From Vibrio sinus (GTDB lineage Bacteria; Pseudomonadota; Gammaproteobacteria; Enterobacterales; Vibrionaceae), in the NCBI RefSeq assembly GCF_023634645.1, contig NZ_JAMKMR010000029.1, positions 1-40,061 on the forward strand: 40,061 bases of DNA, in the 5' to 3' direction. Made by a program: the position numbers and the translations under genes. This document shows positions 26,064 to 34,392 of this stretch, piece after piece; positions within the stretch are counted from its first letter, which is position 1, and every line of letters starts with the position of its first letter. The notes beneath the pieces are model-generated. The model searched no databases and was not told the DNA's origin. It worked only from the letters and a program-made list of their open reading frames with translations.

Positions 26064-27506
26064 ATGAAGCAAGTTCAGCCAAAGCGACCGAGCTTGGCGC
26101 AAGTCTTTCTTGCACTCGGGTTATTCCTACTTATGGCCTTTTCTTTTACCGCTAAATTAGACTTACCAATTCAGCTCGCGTTGTATATTGGTTGGTTTAT
26201 TATCATGGCTTTGGGCATCTGGCTCGGACACTCCTATAAATCCCTAGAAGAGTCAGCATTACATGGTATCGCCAATGGATTGGGAGCGGTGCTTATTCTG
26301 TTGGCGGTAGGTGCTCTCGTCGGAACATGGATCATTGGCGGTATTGTACCTACCATTATTTTTTATGGTTTGGAATCAATACACCCTTCAATTTTTCTTC
26401 TCGCCACTATGATCATTTGTTCACTCACATCGCTAGCAACGGGAACCTCTTGGGGGTCGGCAGGCACGGCAGGGATTGCAATGATGGGTATTGGTCAAGG
26501 TTTAGGTGTTCCCGCCCCGATTACTGCGGGTGCCGTATTATCTGGCTGTTATTTTGGCGACAAAATGTCGCCACTTTCTGACTCAGTCATTTTGGCCTCA
26601 TCCATGTCTGGCGTGGAAGTGGTTGAACATATTAGAGGCATGTTGCCCATCGCTTCCATCAGCTATGTCATTACAGGCATCATGTTTACCGCTTTTGGCC
26701 TTCATTACTCTGGTCAAATGAACACCGAGCATGTCCAAGCGGTGATGGACGCGATGCAGCAGCAATTTCATATTACACCTTGGTCATTTATTCCTGTTAT
26801 CGCGGTACTTGGTTTACTTGCCCTGCGGATGCCCGCCTTCCCCGTGATAAGTTTCGGTGCAGTACTGGGTGTCCTTTGGGCTGTATTGTTTCAACATACG
26901 GAATTCCTCACTGCGTTTCGCGCCGCTTGGCAGCCTCTACCTATTGATACGGGTGTGAAATTTATCGATGCCATCTTAAATCGTGGCGGGATGTACTCCA
27001 TGCTAGGCTCGGTTGCTGTCATCGTGTTTGGTTTAGGTTTCGGTGGGTTACTTGAAAAAGTGGGCGTACTCGACACTATCGCGGGCCTTTTTGAGCATAA
27101 AGTTCAATCTTCTGGTTCGCTAGCGACTAGCACCATTGGCACCGCATTTCTGGCCAATGTATTTGGCTCAGCCATGTATGTCTCTTTGATACTGACGCCA
27201 AAGATCTGCGCTAAAAACTACGACAGGCTTGGCTATCAACGAAAAAATTTATCAAGAAATGCCGAATTTGGTGGCACACTGACCTCTGGAATGGTGCCTT
27301 GGAGTGATAATGGCATCTATATGGCGAGCATCTTGGGGGTAGCAACGTTAGCCTACGCACCTTATATGTGGTTAAGCTTTGTGTGCATTATCATCACAAT
27401 AATCACATCTTACTTCGGTTTCTTTGTTGATAAAGTGAAACCCAAAACAGAAACAACAGACGCAGCAGCCGAAGACTTCAGTTCAGGTGAACAACAAACC
27501 GCCTAA
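26064..27506 (+). CDS. nhaC: NhaC family Na+/H+ antiporter-type transporter
   Basis: This is an inner-membrane secondary transporter of 480 residues with about 11-12 hydrophobic segments. NhaC-family features include TSLATGTSWGSAGTAGIAM, SGCYFGDKMSPLSDS and ANVFGSAMYVSLIL. The family exchanges Na+ for protons, but some members carry malate/lactate or lysine, so the true substrate is open. The frame extends 81 bases upstream to a GTG. The ATG at 26064 is preferred because AGAGG lies about 8 bases before it and the extension is not hydrophobic or conserved. A terminator follows the gene. Confidence 0.88.
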   Translation: MKQVQPKRPSLAQVFLALGLFLLMAFSFTAKLDLPIQLALYIGWFIIMALGIWLGHSYKSLEESALHGIANGLGAVLILLAVGALVGTWIIGGIVPTIIFYGLESIHPSIFLLATMIICSLTSLATGTSWGSAGTAGIAMMGIGQGLGVPAPITAGAVLSGCYFGDKMSPLSDSVILASSMSGVEVVEHIRGMLPIASISYVITGIMFTAFGLHYSGQMNTEHVQAVMDAMQQQFHITPWSFIPVIAVLGLLALRMPAFPVISFGAVLGVLWAVLFQHTEFLTAFRAAWQPLPIDTGVKFIDAILNRGGMYSMLGSVAVIVFGLGFGGLLEKVGVLDTIAGLFEHKVQSSGSLATSTIGTAFLANVFGSAMYVSLILTPKICAKNYDRLGYQRKNLSRNAEFGGTLTSGMVPWSDNGIYMASILGVATLAYAPYMWLSFVCIIITIITSYFGFFVDKVKPKTETTDAAAEDFSSGEQQTA

Positions 27507-27538
27507 TATTCGGCTGAGTCAACCTATTCGCAATCCTT

Positions 27539-27569
27539 CAAAGCGGCGTGAGTTTCTCGCCGCTTTTTT
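27539..27569 (+). terminator. Intrinsic terminator of nhaC
   Basis: An 8-bp GC-rich stem (AAGCGGCG with CGCCGCTT) followed by TTTTTTA lies about 35 bases after the nhaC stop, between convergent genes. Confidence 0.88.
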
Positions 27570-27590
27570 ACTTCTCTGCTCAAGGTGATT

Positions 27591-28928
27591 TTAAGATTTC
27601 TCTTTTAAGTACGCTTCAGCTTCTCTAATCGATCTCTGCAAATGAAAATCCAGCGTCTCTAACATCTGAGGGGTAACGGTACCGTTCTCCTTTAGCGTTT
27701 TTTCTACTTCATTGGCAGCTTCTCTCAAACCATTCGCTCCAAGGTTTGCGGCAACACCTTTTAAACTATGAGCCGCTCTCAACGCATTTTCATGATCGTC
27801 ATTTAAAGAAGACGTTAATGTCTGAACGTCACCCCGATGATCTTGAACAAATACATTAAGCAATAGAACGACGGACTCCACGTCACCACTCAAGGAGTCG
27901 GTTAGCTTGTCAAAATCAATCACGGGAAGGTTTTGTGAATCGCTCACAGAAGTTGATACATCTTCGCTAGCTTTTGAGGAATATTGCTTATCAACGGTAG
28001 GCTCAGTTTGCGAAACCACTTCGTCCGCATGGCTCGCTATGCTAGTGCCAATAACGGCGGCCTCTCCTGCTGGTTCAACCTGAGAAACCGGAATATCTTG
28101 CGGCCCTATTTCTGGCATGGTTTCGACACTAATGTTTTGCCTTTCTCTGGATAGAGTCAATACAAAAATACTAAATCCGCTCACCGAAATAATGATAATC
28201 AGATACACATCCAACAGGGAATCATACTGATTTTCTAAGTGAGTAATTTGCTCATGGATGGAATGTTCTAATAACTTTTCCACCAAATAATTGCCTTGCG
28301 CGTAACCACCCAGTACGGTTGAAATTTGGCCTAGGACTTGTTGCAGCTCTCGACTCTGATCGCTGGGTAAACTTTGTGATAACAGAAATACTTTATCCAA
28401 CGCTCGATAAACGGCGGGGCTACCACTGGAATCACTGTACATCGCCTCAAGCACATAGGCACTTAGCTGGAAGTAAATGGATTCTAGCTTTTCTTGACCA
28501 ACGTATTTTTCTCTGGTCTTTCTTAAATTATTAACTAGGGTAACGACATCGGTTTCGGCTTTAACAAAGCTGCGTACATGTTCAATATATCGATCAATCG
28601 TGTACAGTGCTTGGTTAATATCAGGATTGAAAAAGCCTTGAGCAAGTTCAGTCTCTAATTTAACGCGTTGGATATAAACCTTTTGGATAATTCCGCCCAC
28701 TTTATCCAAATGTTTAATGCGAAATGGCGTGTCGTACGACAAAATCCCTTGCAGCTCTTCTACATCCTTTGACATCTTATTTAGGGTCTGCATCGAGGCA
28801 ACATTAGCCCGATAATTCATTGACACCGCAACGACAACTAACGCCCAAATAATCGCAACTATCCAAGTCCAACGAACTCTTTTATATCCCTTTCCCATCG
28901 ATGCTTTTGCCTCACTGGTACTATTCAA
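27591..28928 (-). CDS. Membrane protein with periplasmic sensor-like region and C-terminal HPt domain
   Basis: This 445-residue protein has the build of a sensor without a kinase. A cytoplasmic N-terminus is followed by a membrane segment (about 20-37) and a helical periplasmic region (about 38-237). A second membrane segment (about 239-260) leads to a low-complexity linker rich in Ser, Glu and Val (about 265-335). An HPt domain follows (about 340-440) with phospho-acceptor His387 in RAAHSLKGVAANLGA. No HisKA, ATPase or receiver domain is present. It presumably receives phosphate from, or donates it to, a kinase encoded elsewhere. I know no characterised orthologue. It is a single gene, convergent with nhaC. 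Confidence 0.8.
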   Translation of the reverse strand: MNSTSEAKASMGKGYKRVRWTWIVAIIWALVVVAVSMNYRANVASMQTLNKMSKDVEELQGILSYDTPFRIKHLDKVGGIIQKVYIQRVKLETELAQGFFNPDINQALYTIDRYIEHVRSFVKAETDVVTLVNNLRKTREKYVGQEKLESIYFQLSAYVLEAMYSDSSGSPAVYRALDKVFLLSQSLPSDQSRELQQVLGQISTVLGGYAQGNYLVEKLLEHSIHEQITHLENQYDSLLDVYLIIIISVSGFSIFVLTLSRERQNISVETMPEIGPQDIPVSQVEPAGEAAVIGTSIASHADEVVSQTEPTVDKQYSSKASEDVSTSVSDSQNLPVIDFDKLTDSLSGDVESVVLLLNVFVQDHRGDVQTLTSSLNDDHENALRAAHSLKGVAANLGANGLREAANEVEKTLKENGTVTPQMLETLDFHLQRSIREAEAYLKEKS

Positions 28929-29023
28929 TCCATTGCAATACAGCTTTTGGTGAGATTCAGCGAGATAACGCTTGAAAACTCAATCCTTTACTGAGTTTAT
29001 ATTACTTATTACCTTTACCGATA

Positions 29024-29048
29024 AGAAAAAAGAGTGCTGAGCGCACCC
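29024..29048 (-). terminator. Intrinsic terminator of yejK
   Basis: On the minus strand a 6-bp stem (GGGTGC with GCACTC, one wobble, loop GCTCA) is followed by TTTTTTCTT, about 60 bases after the yejK stop. Confidence 0.7.
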
Positions 29049-29105
29049 TTTTAGAAAATTTTTGCTTTGGCACTCAATAAAAGCGCACCGATAGTGATCT
29101 CTAGC

Positions 29106-30107
29106 TCACACGTTGCGTGTCAACTGATCCCTTAAATTGGGTGGTGTACCCTTTATAGTTAAGGTGTCGGTTTCTGGGTCATAAAATACACGCTCTCCAA
29201 GCAATAAACTATCAAACGTGACATTTAGTCCACCACCAGCGCCTACGTATTTGGTCAATTTTCTCACTGTTGTTCTATCAGCAGGAAAGCTCTCTTCTAA
29301 CTGATAGCCTTGGTTATCAGCGTAATCCATAAAACTGGTACCATCAGGGCTTGCCGGTAACTCTTGAGAAAGCTCTTTTACAACGACTTCATCTCCAGAT
29401 TTGATTTGCTCGTTACAATATTCGAAAACTTGCTTCTTAAAGTTGTTTTGTTCGTCCTTTTCTAGCTTGGAGTCGGTACAAAAATCTTGTACCGCCTGCA
29501 TCAGCACTTGGTTCTGCTGCTTGGTATCCAATCCGACCTCTGCTTGTAAAAAGTCGAGAAAGAAATCCGCCACTTTTCGACCCACACGCCCTTTGATGTA
29601 AGACAAATATCGGTTGGAATCTTTATCGGTTTCATAGCTAGATAGATCAATTCGAGCCGCGATATCCATCTTAGAGATATCGAGATACTCAGTCGCGCTG
29701 ATATCAAGCTGCTCTGTCACTTTTAAGCTGGTGTTCGATTGTAGAAGACCGATGAAAAGATAGTCGGTTGCCAAAGACTGATAGTTTGCCATCACTAGCG
29801 TACCTTCATCGGCAAATGGGTACTTCACCAGTTCTTCCTTCAATCTTGTGGCGCAAAACTGTGAAAATTGGTAAAAATTTATGTCACCGCGGCGTAAATC
29901 TTGAAGCTGGATTTGGAAGTCACTTTCGTCTTTAAATGAGCCAAAGCCTTTTCCTGCCTTGGAATTAAAGACACGATGTAACTCAGCTACCAAGTTTTCG
30001 CTAGAATTATTGAGTTCTAGAGCATCAGGTCTATAGTTAACTATCAGATCTTCCTGATCATTTTTTTTTAACTGGTGTAGAATAACGTTAGAAAGGGTAA
30101 GGCTCAT
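29106..30107 (-). CDS. yejK: Nucleoid-associated protein YejK (NdpA)
   Basis: This 333-residue protein of the YejK/NdpA (37-kDa nucleoid-associated) family binds the bacterial nucleoid. Later work on the family links it to topoisomerase IV and gyrase. The start MSLTLSNVILHQLKKNDQEDL and the C-terminal segment (YDPETDTLTIKGTPPNLRDQL) match the family and length. It is divergent from yejL with a short 85-base gap, the arrangement found in E. coli. Confidence 0.93.
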   Translation of the reverse strand: MSLTLSNVILHQLKKNDQEDLIVNYRPDALELNNSSENLVAELHRVFNSKAGKGFGSFKDESDFQIQLQDLRRGDINFYQFSQFCATRLKEELVKYPFADEGTLVMANYQSLATDYLFIGLLQSNTSLKVTEQLDISATEYLDISKMDIAARIDLSSYETDKDSNRYLSYIKGRVGRKVADFFLDFLQAEVGLDTKQQNQVLMQAVQDFCTDSKLEKDEQNNFKKQVFEYCNEQIKSGDEVVVKELSQELPASPDGTSFMDYADNQGYQLEESFPADRTTVRKLTKYVGAGGGLNVTFDSLLLGERVFYDPETDTLTIKGTPPNLRDQLTRNV

Positions 30108-30192
30108 TGTAAATTTATCGTCGTACTTGGTTTAAGTTGTATGGCATAGTAGGTTATCATAGGCCGCTTTGACTATCATCTTTAGAGATATT

Positions 30193-30417
30193 ATGCCGAT
30201 AACATCGAAATACAGTGACCAGAAAATAGAAGAAATACTAGCTGAAATTGCAACCGTGCTTGAAAAACACGACGCATCTCCGGATCTTACGTTGATGATC
30301 GCTGGTAACATTGTAACGAATGTGCTGAATCAAAATGTCTCAGCGTCTCAACGCAAAGAGCTCGCTGAAAAATTTTCTCAAGCCTTACTATCTTCTCTAG
30401 ACCTAACTACACATTAA
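30193..30417 (+). CDS. yejL: YejL family protein
   Basis: This 74-residue protein starts MPITSKYSDQKIEEILAEI, matching the YejL (UPF0352) family of small helical proteins of unknown function. The frame extends eight codons upstream, but the chosen ATG reproduces the family start. It is followed after 25 bases by yejM; the pair is conserved, suggesting joint expression. Confidence 0.92.
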   Translation: MPITSKYSDQKIEEILAEIATVLEKHDASPDLTLMIAGNIVTNVLNQNVSASQRKELAEKFSQALLSSLDLTTH

Positions 30418-30442
30418 TTGGAACCGGGTATTAGAACAACAC

Positions 30443-32236
30443 ATGGTTGATAACGGAAACACATACGGAGAACGAGTTTCACGTTTGGTTGGTTGGGGGC
30501 ACTGGTTTGCCTTCTTCAACATCATCGCGGCGATGTTAATAGGCACACGCTATATTATTCATTCACCGTGGCCCGAAACCTTATTAGGTCAGTTTTATCT
30601 GGCAGTGTCTTGGATCGGGCATTTTAGTTTTTTAGTCTTCGCCCTTTACTTGTTGATTCTATTCCCTCTTACCTTTTTAATCCCGTCGCGAAAACTCTTT
30701 CGACTCGTTTCAGTGTGTTTTTCCACTGTCGGACTGACCCTACTCCTAGTCGACACCCAAGCTTACCAAATCATCAATTTGCACTTGAATCGAATTGTTT
30801 GGGAAGTGCTATTTAGCGACGGAAATAGTGCGATAAGCACCGACCTTAAACACCTATTTATTGTTATGCCACTGATTTTCCTACTGGAACTCGGCCTATC
30901 AGAATGGGTGTGGCGCAAACAGAGAAAGCTCGCGCACAAGCGTGTTGGTCGCCCTATCGCAATACTGTTATTTATTTGCTTTATTACTAGCCATCTGATC
31001 TACGTCTGGTCAGATGCGAATTTTTATAATCCAGTCACCAGCCAAAAGTCGAACTTCCCGCTGTCTTACCCCATGACGGCAAAATCCTTTATGGAAAAGC
31101 ACGGCCTACTTGATAGAGCTGATTATTTAAAACGCAAATCTGAAAATGAGGGCAAGCTTCACCTCGTTGATTACCCTCTTGAGCCATTAAAATTTGAACG
31201 TCGAGCCAACCATTTGAATGTGCTGGTCATTAGTGTGGACAACCTGCGCGCAGACGCGTTAACGCCTACAAAAATGCCCAACGCTTATAAATACGCTCAA
31301 GAAAATTTAGACTTCACAAACCACTATAGCTCCAGCAACGACATGTACGGCATGTTTGGTCTGTTTTATGGCTTGCCAAGCAGCTACGCAAGCAGTATCA
31401 AGGCGCAAGGCACCTCGCCTGTTATGATTAAAGCAATGAAAGATCAAGGCTATAAGTTTGGCTTGTTTAGCGGGGATAATTTCAGTGATGACTTATTCGC
31501 TGATACCATTTTCCATGGTTTAAAGCTGAATAAAATCGACTTTAATGACCATTCATCGAATGACAGCCAGACAATCAACAAATGGTCTGAATGGGTAAAA
31601 ACCGCGAAAGCGCCTTGGTTTAGCTTTATTGAATTGACGACGGTGGGTAACTTTTCTGATCTCGCTGGCGATAAAAAACTGTCCTATTCAAACCTTCTCG
31701 AAAGCTACGATGCTTCCGTGCACACTGCGGATCAAGAAGTCGAACAACTTATTGAAGAGATCCAATCTTTAGGGCTAAGCAAAGACACTGTGGTGGTGAT
31801 TACGTCTAACCACGGAATGGAGCTTAATGATACCAAGACCAACAGCTGGGGTTCGAATTCAAACTACAGCCGCTTCCAGCTACAAGTGCCGATGATCATC
31901 CACTGGCCAGGCATGCTACCTGCCAAATTTACTCACCGCTCAAGCCACTTGGATTTTTCTGTGACTATCATGCAGGAAATTCTCGGTACCTCGACAAGCC
32001 CATATTATTACAGTAGTGGCCGCAGTTTATTCAATGAAAGCAAACGAAAATGGATTCTGGCGGGAGATTCGAAAGAGCTCGCGTTGATTACCGCAAACCG
32101 AACCGCCGTAATCGATAAGTTTGGTAACTACAAGTTGTACAACAAGGACTACAAACGCCTTGATGACAATCCACCTTTGCCTGTCTTGATGCAAGGTCTA
32201 ACAGAGTTACAACGATTCTATACCAAAAATAATTAA
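30443..32236 (+). CDS. yejM: Inner-membrane protein YejM/PbgA (LapC), regulator of LPS synthesis
   Basis: YejM is an essential or near-essential inner-membrane protein in enterobacteria. There it senses LPS and restrains LapB-FtsH degradation of LpxC, tuning lipopolysaccharide synthesis. The 597-residue protein has five N-terminal membrane segments (about residues 15-190, with GHWFAFFNI and IGHFSFLVFALYLLILFPL). A periplasmic sulfatase-like domain follows (about 240-590, starting VLVISVDNLRADAL). The basic linker LPLSYPMTAKSFMEKHGLLD at about 211-230 matches E. coli YejM. It is full length. Confidence 0.94.
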   Translation: MVDNGNTYGERVSRLVGWGHWFAFFNIIAAMLIGTRYIIHSPWPETLLGQFYLAVSWIGHFSFLVFALYLLILFPLTFLIPSRKLFRLVSVCFSTVGLTLLLVDTQAYQIINLHLNRIVWEVLFSDGNSAISTDLKHLFIVMPLIFLLELGLSEWVWRKQRKLAHKRVGRPIAILLFICFITSHLIYVWSDANFYNPVTSQKSNFPLSYPMTAKSFMEKHGLLDRADYLKRKSENEGKLHLVDYPLEPLKFERRANHLNVLVISVDNLRADALTPTKMPNAYKYAQENLDFTNHYSSSNDMYGMFGLFYGLPSSYASSIKAQGTSPVMIKAMKDQGYKFGLFSGDNFSDDLFADTIFHGLKLNKIDFNDHSSNDSQTINKWSEWVKTAKAPWFSFIELTTVGNFSDLAGDKKLSYSNLLESYDASVHTADQEVEQLIEEIQSLGLSKDTVVVITSNHGMELNDTKTNSWGSNSNYSRFQLQVPMIIHWPGMLPAKFTHRSSHLDFSVTIMQEILGTSTSPYYYSSGRSLFNESKRKWILAGDSKELALITANRTAVIDKFGNYKLYNKDYKRLDDNPPLPVLMQGLTELQRFYTKNN

Positions 32237-32256
32237 CGTCTATTGATGCCAATCTG

Positions 32257-32288
32257 AACAGGGAAGCAACATTGCTTCCCTGTTTTCA
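32257..32288 (+). terminator. Intrinsic terminator of yejL-yejM
   Basis: An 11-bp stem (AACAGGGAAGC with GCTTCCCTGTT, loop AACATT) followed by TTC lies about 20 bases after the yejM stop. Confidence 0.85.
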
Positions 32289-32339
32289 ATTTATTTCCCT
32301 TCAATTGATTATTAGTTAAGCAAACAATACGTTAGTGCC

Positions 32340-32368
32340 TTTACAACCAAGATCAACCCCTATAGAAT
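32340..32368 (+). promoter_or_regulatory. Promoter of the tRNA-Ser gene
   Basis: TTTACA (32340-32345) and TAGAAT (32363-32368) are 17 bases apart and followed by the GC-rich discriminator GCGGGCC, typical of stringently controlled stable-RNA promoters. The tRNA begins 13 bases later. Confidence 0.7.
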
Positions 32369-32381
32369 GCGGGCCAACAAC

Positions 32382-32472
32382 GGAGAGATGGCTGAGTGGT
32401 TGAAAGCACCGGTCTTGAAAACCGGCATACGTTAATAGCGTATCTAGGGTTCAAATCCCTATCTCTCCGCCA
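32382..32472 (+). tRNA. tRNA-Ser(UGA)
   Basis: The 91-base gene folds as a class II tRNA. It has a 7-bp acceptor stem (GGAGAGA with TCTCTCC), an anticodon stem ACCGG/CCGGC around the loop CTTGAAA with anticodon TGA, and a long variable arm. The T-arm is GGGTTCAAATCCC, the discriminator is G and CCA is encoded. It reads UCA and other UCN serine codons and corresponds to E. coli serT. A promoter and a terminator flank it, so it is a single-gene unit. Confidence 0.97.
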
Positions 32473-32483
32473 CTATTCTATCG

Positions 32484-32515
32484 AAAGGCAAGACATTTCA
32501 GTCTTGCCTTTTGTG
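32484..32515 (+). terminator. Intrinsic terminator of tRNA-Ser
   Basis: An 11-bp stem (AAAGGCAAGAC at 32484-32494 with GTCTTGCCTTT at 32501-32511, loop ATTTCA) ends in TTTTG directly after the tRNA. Confidence 0.9.
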
Positions 32516-32627
32516 TTTTCAGCTTTCTACATTCGCTTCTTATTGCATTACTTTCTATTGTGATCCTCGCTCTCCACCAAGGGGTTGGTTCATCAATAAA
32601 CTCTTTTTACCTATTAGATTGGTGATA

Positions 32628-33009
32628 ATGTCTATTCTCATTGGCCTGTAAAAACAGTACCTTGCTGGGTTGAATGATTTGAAAACCAGTGCCAGCTATG
32701 TTCGGCATAGAGAGATAGCTGTTTCCGCGGGTATTGATGCGGTTGATTTCGCTTTAAGAAACGAAACCACGGTTGCTGAGTTTGTGAGTAACTCTGCCGG
32801 GGACATTGTTAATGGGTATGATGTCCTTAGCTGGAGCAGCAGTATTCACTTCGGTAGCGGTAGCGATACCTACAACAATTGGAATTCTTGCTACATCAGT
32901 AGTCTTTGTTTTAGCTTCTTTGGGAATTGGACAGTTACTCAATGCTATTGATGATCTAAACGGCTATTCACAATCGTTTTCTGATGGAGTTAAGGAATTT
33001 TTTGAGTGA
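32628..33009 (+). pseudogene. Broken gene for a small protein with a hydrophobic hairpin (candidate toxin)
   Basis: A reading frame can be traced from an ATG at 32628. It meets a TAA at 32649 and continues as KQYLAGLNDLKTSASY through about SNSAGDIVNG. It then needs a +1 shift at the GGG near 32815-32817 to continue as MMSLAGAAVFTSVAVAIP and on to GYSQSFSDGVKEFFE with a stop at 33007-33009. The joined product would be about 126 residues. It has a soluble N-terminal half and two adjacent hydrophobic stretches split by a Pro-Thr-Thr turn, reminiscent of the hydrophobic hairpin of pore-forming toxins. Its stop overlaps the GTG start of the next gene (GTGA). I recognise no named family. The toxin reading is inference from the hairpin and the tandem genes behind it. 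Confidence 0.55.
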
Positions 33010-33410
33010 ATTATATTAGAATTGTTTCATCTTTTCTGTTTGCCCTTCTTGGAGGGTGGATTAGTAAAGATAATATCGAAATTGCTTTCTTAACTCAGCA
33101 TTCAATCATCGAACGTAGCGGAATGGTCAATATATTAGCTGGTTATAGCTGTTTATTAATTGGTTTTTATTTAACCTTATTTTGGGTAAAAAAGCAGTTT
33201 CAGATTTCCATTAATATCGGAGATATAAAAAAGGTAGTGGGAGGCCTACTTGTGGCTTCACTTATTTTAGCTATTATTACCTTTTCAGCTATCAACCGTC
33301 AGATAGAAGGATATACAGAGTGTAAAGATAAGCGTAAGCTATCAAGCCGCTATTCAAGTCAAACTTACGCTATTTCACCAGAACTCTGCAAGTCGTTAAT
33401 AACAAGATAG
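33006..33410 (+). CDS. Small three-helix membrane protein, copy 1 (candidate immunity protein)
   Basis: This 134-residue protein starts at a GTG that overlaps the stop of the broken upstream gene, implying translational coupling. It has hydrophobic segments at about 5-19, 41-60 and 77-95. A lysine-rich loop between the second and third (KKQFQ...GDIKK) should be cytoplasmic, which puts the C-terminal tail in the periplasm. The tail has Cys106 and Cys128 around LSSRYSSQTYAISPEL. Three paralogues follow. Copy 3 is the most similar, sharing GGWIS, the IER segment, FSAIN and CKD(K/Q)RKLSSRYSS. The function is unknown; protection against a membrane toxin is my inference. Confidence 0.7.
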   Translation: MNYIRIVSSFLFALLGGWISKDNIEIAFLTQHSIIERSGMVNILAGYSCLLIGFYLTLFWVKKQFQISINIGDIKKVVGGLLVASLILAIITFSAINRQIEGYTECKDKRKLSSRYSSQTYAISPELCKSLITR

Positions 33411-33466
33411 ATAAAAGCTATGGGTATTCATAATAGATTGTCAAATCAACAAGAAAAAGAATTATA

Positions 33467-33868
33467 ATGATTTATATTAGAGCCTTGTTTAGTTTATCGT
33501 TTATGCTATTTTGCCTCTACCTATCAATAGATTACTTCCAACTTCTTCATCAAAAGCATGATTATATTGTAGTGGATAGTATCATTAACATATGGGCAGT
33601 AGTCTCAGGTACTTTTGTTGGTGGTTTGTTTTTCGTATATTACATGATGATGGTGTTTTCCTCCAAAATCCCTTCCGTATACCTAAACAGGTTAGGTCTA
33701 ATATTAATATTTATTGCTTCACCACTTATCACATTATATATCAATGTAAAAATAACAAGCCTTTATAGTAGCTACACCGAGTGCAATGACCTGCGTGAAC
33801 TATCAAGCCGCTATTCAAGCCGAACTTATGCTATTTCACCTGAACTATGTGAACCACTAAAAACATGA
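33467..33868 (+). CDS. Small three-helix membrane protein, copy 2 (candidate immunity protein)
   Basis: This 133-residue paralogue follows copy 1 by 56 bases. The body has diverged strongly: the hydrophobic segments are at about 4-22, 38-63 and 75-95, and the VNIW-type motif appears as IINIWAV. The last 30 residues are nearly the same as in the other copies (CNDLRELSSRYSSRTYAISPEL, then C), with Cys106 and Cys128. It resembles copy 4 more than copies 1 and 3 in this tail. The ribosome binding site is weak. The DNA is AT-rich like the rest of the cluster. Confidence 0.68.
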   Translation: MIYIRALFSLSFMLFCLYLSIDYFQLLHQKHDYIVVDSIINIWAVVSGTFVGGLFFVYYMMMVFSSKIPSVYLNRLGLILIFIASPLITLYINVKITSLYSSYTECNDLRELSSRYSSRTYAISPELCEPLKT

Positions 33869-33913
33869 TAAGGCTTAGCTATAATGCAAATTTCTATAAG
33901 TCGCACGATTTAA

Positions 33914-33973
33914 GCTACTGTAAATGGGTTCTCAGATGACTTCACGGAAACTATTAAGGAGTACTTTCAATGA
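33914..33973 (+). pseudogene. Remnant of a second candidate toxin gene (last 19 codons)
   Basis: In the frame ending at the TGA 33971-33973 the DNA reads ATVNGFSDDFTETIKEYFQ after a TAA at 33911-33913. This aligns with the end of the broken gene upstream of copy 1 (AIDDLNGYSQSFSDGVKEFFE). The shared residues are A, NG, aromatic-S, F, KE, aromatic-F. As there, the stop overlaps the next start (ATGA). No further upstream similarity can be followed. Confidence 0.6.
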
Positions 33974-34374
33974 ACTATGCAAGGATAGTCATCTTTTCTC
34001 TTCTTGCAGTGTTGGGAGGTTGGATAAGTTACTCAAATATATCCACTGCTACCTTAAGCTCTCAAATTGTAATTGAACGTGATGGGATAGTGAATATTTT
34101 TTCCGGGTATGGCTGCTTTTTTATTGGTGTATATATAGTTCTTTATTCGGCTAAAGAACAATTTCGACTTACCGTTAACATTGGAAAGATAAACAAGATG
34201 GTTTTAAGTTTGTTTTTTATTTCACTTATTTTAAGCGTTATTAATTTCTCAGCTATAAACTATCAGATCAAGGGATACACTGAGTGTAAAGACCAACGTA
34301 AACTATCGAGCCGATACTCTAGTCGAACTTATGCAATGTCACCAAAAATTTGTGACTCGTTGAAAGCCAGATAA
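33970..34374 (+). CDS. Small three-helix membrane protein, copy 3 (candidate immunity protein)
   Basis: This 134-residue protein is the closest relative of copy 1 in the cluster: both begin MNY.RIV and share GGWIS, IER.G.VNI, FSAIN.QI.GYTECKD and RKLSSRYSS. It has three hydrophobic segments and a C-terminal tail with Cys106 and Cys128. AAGGAG lies about 10 bases before the ATG, inside the toxin remnant, and the ATG overlaps the remnant's stop codon. Its pairing with a toxin remnant mirrors copy 1 and suggests that a whole module was duplicated. Confidence 0.7.
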   Translation: MNYARIVIFSLLAVLGGWISYSNISTATLSSQIVIERDGIVNIFSGYGCFFIGVYIVLYSAKEQFRLTVNIGKINKMVLSLFFISLILSVINFSAINYQIKGYTECKDQRKLSSRYSSRTYAMSPKICDSLKAR

Positions 34375-34392
34375 AGAAAAGGCATTGTACGA

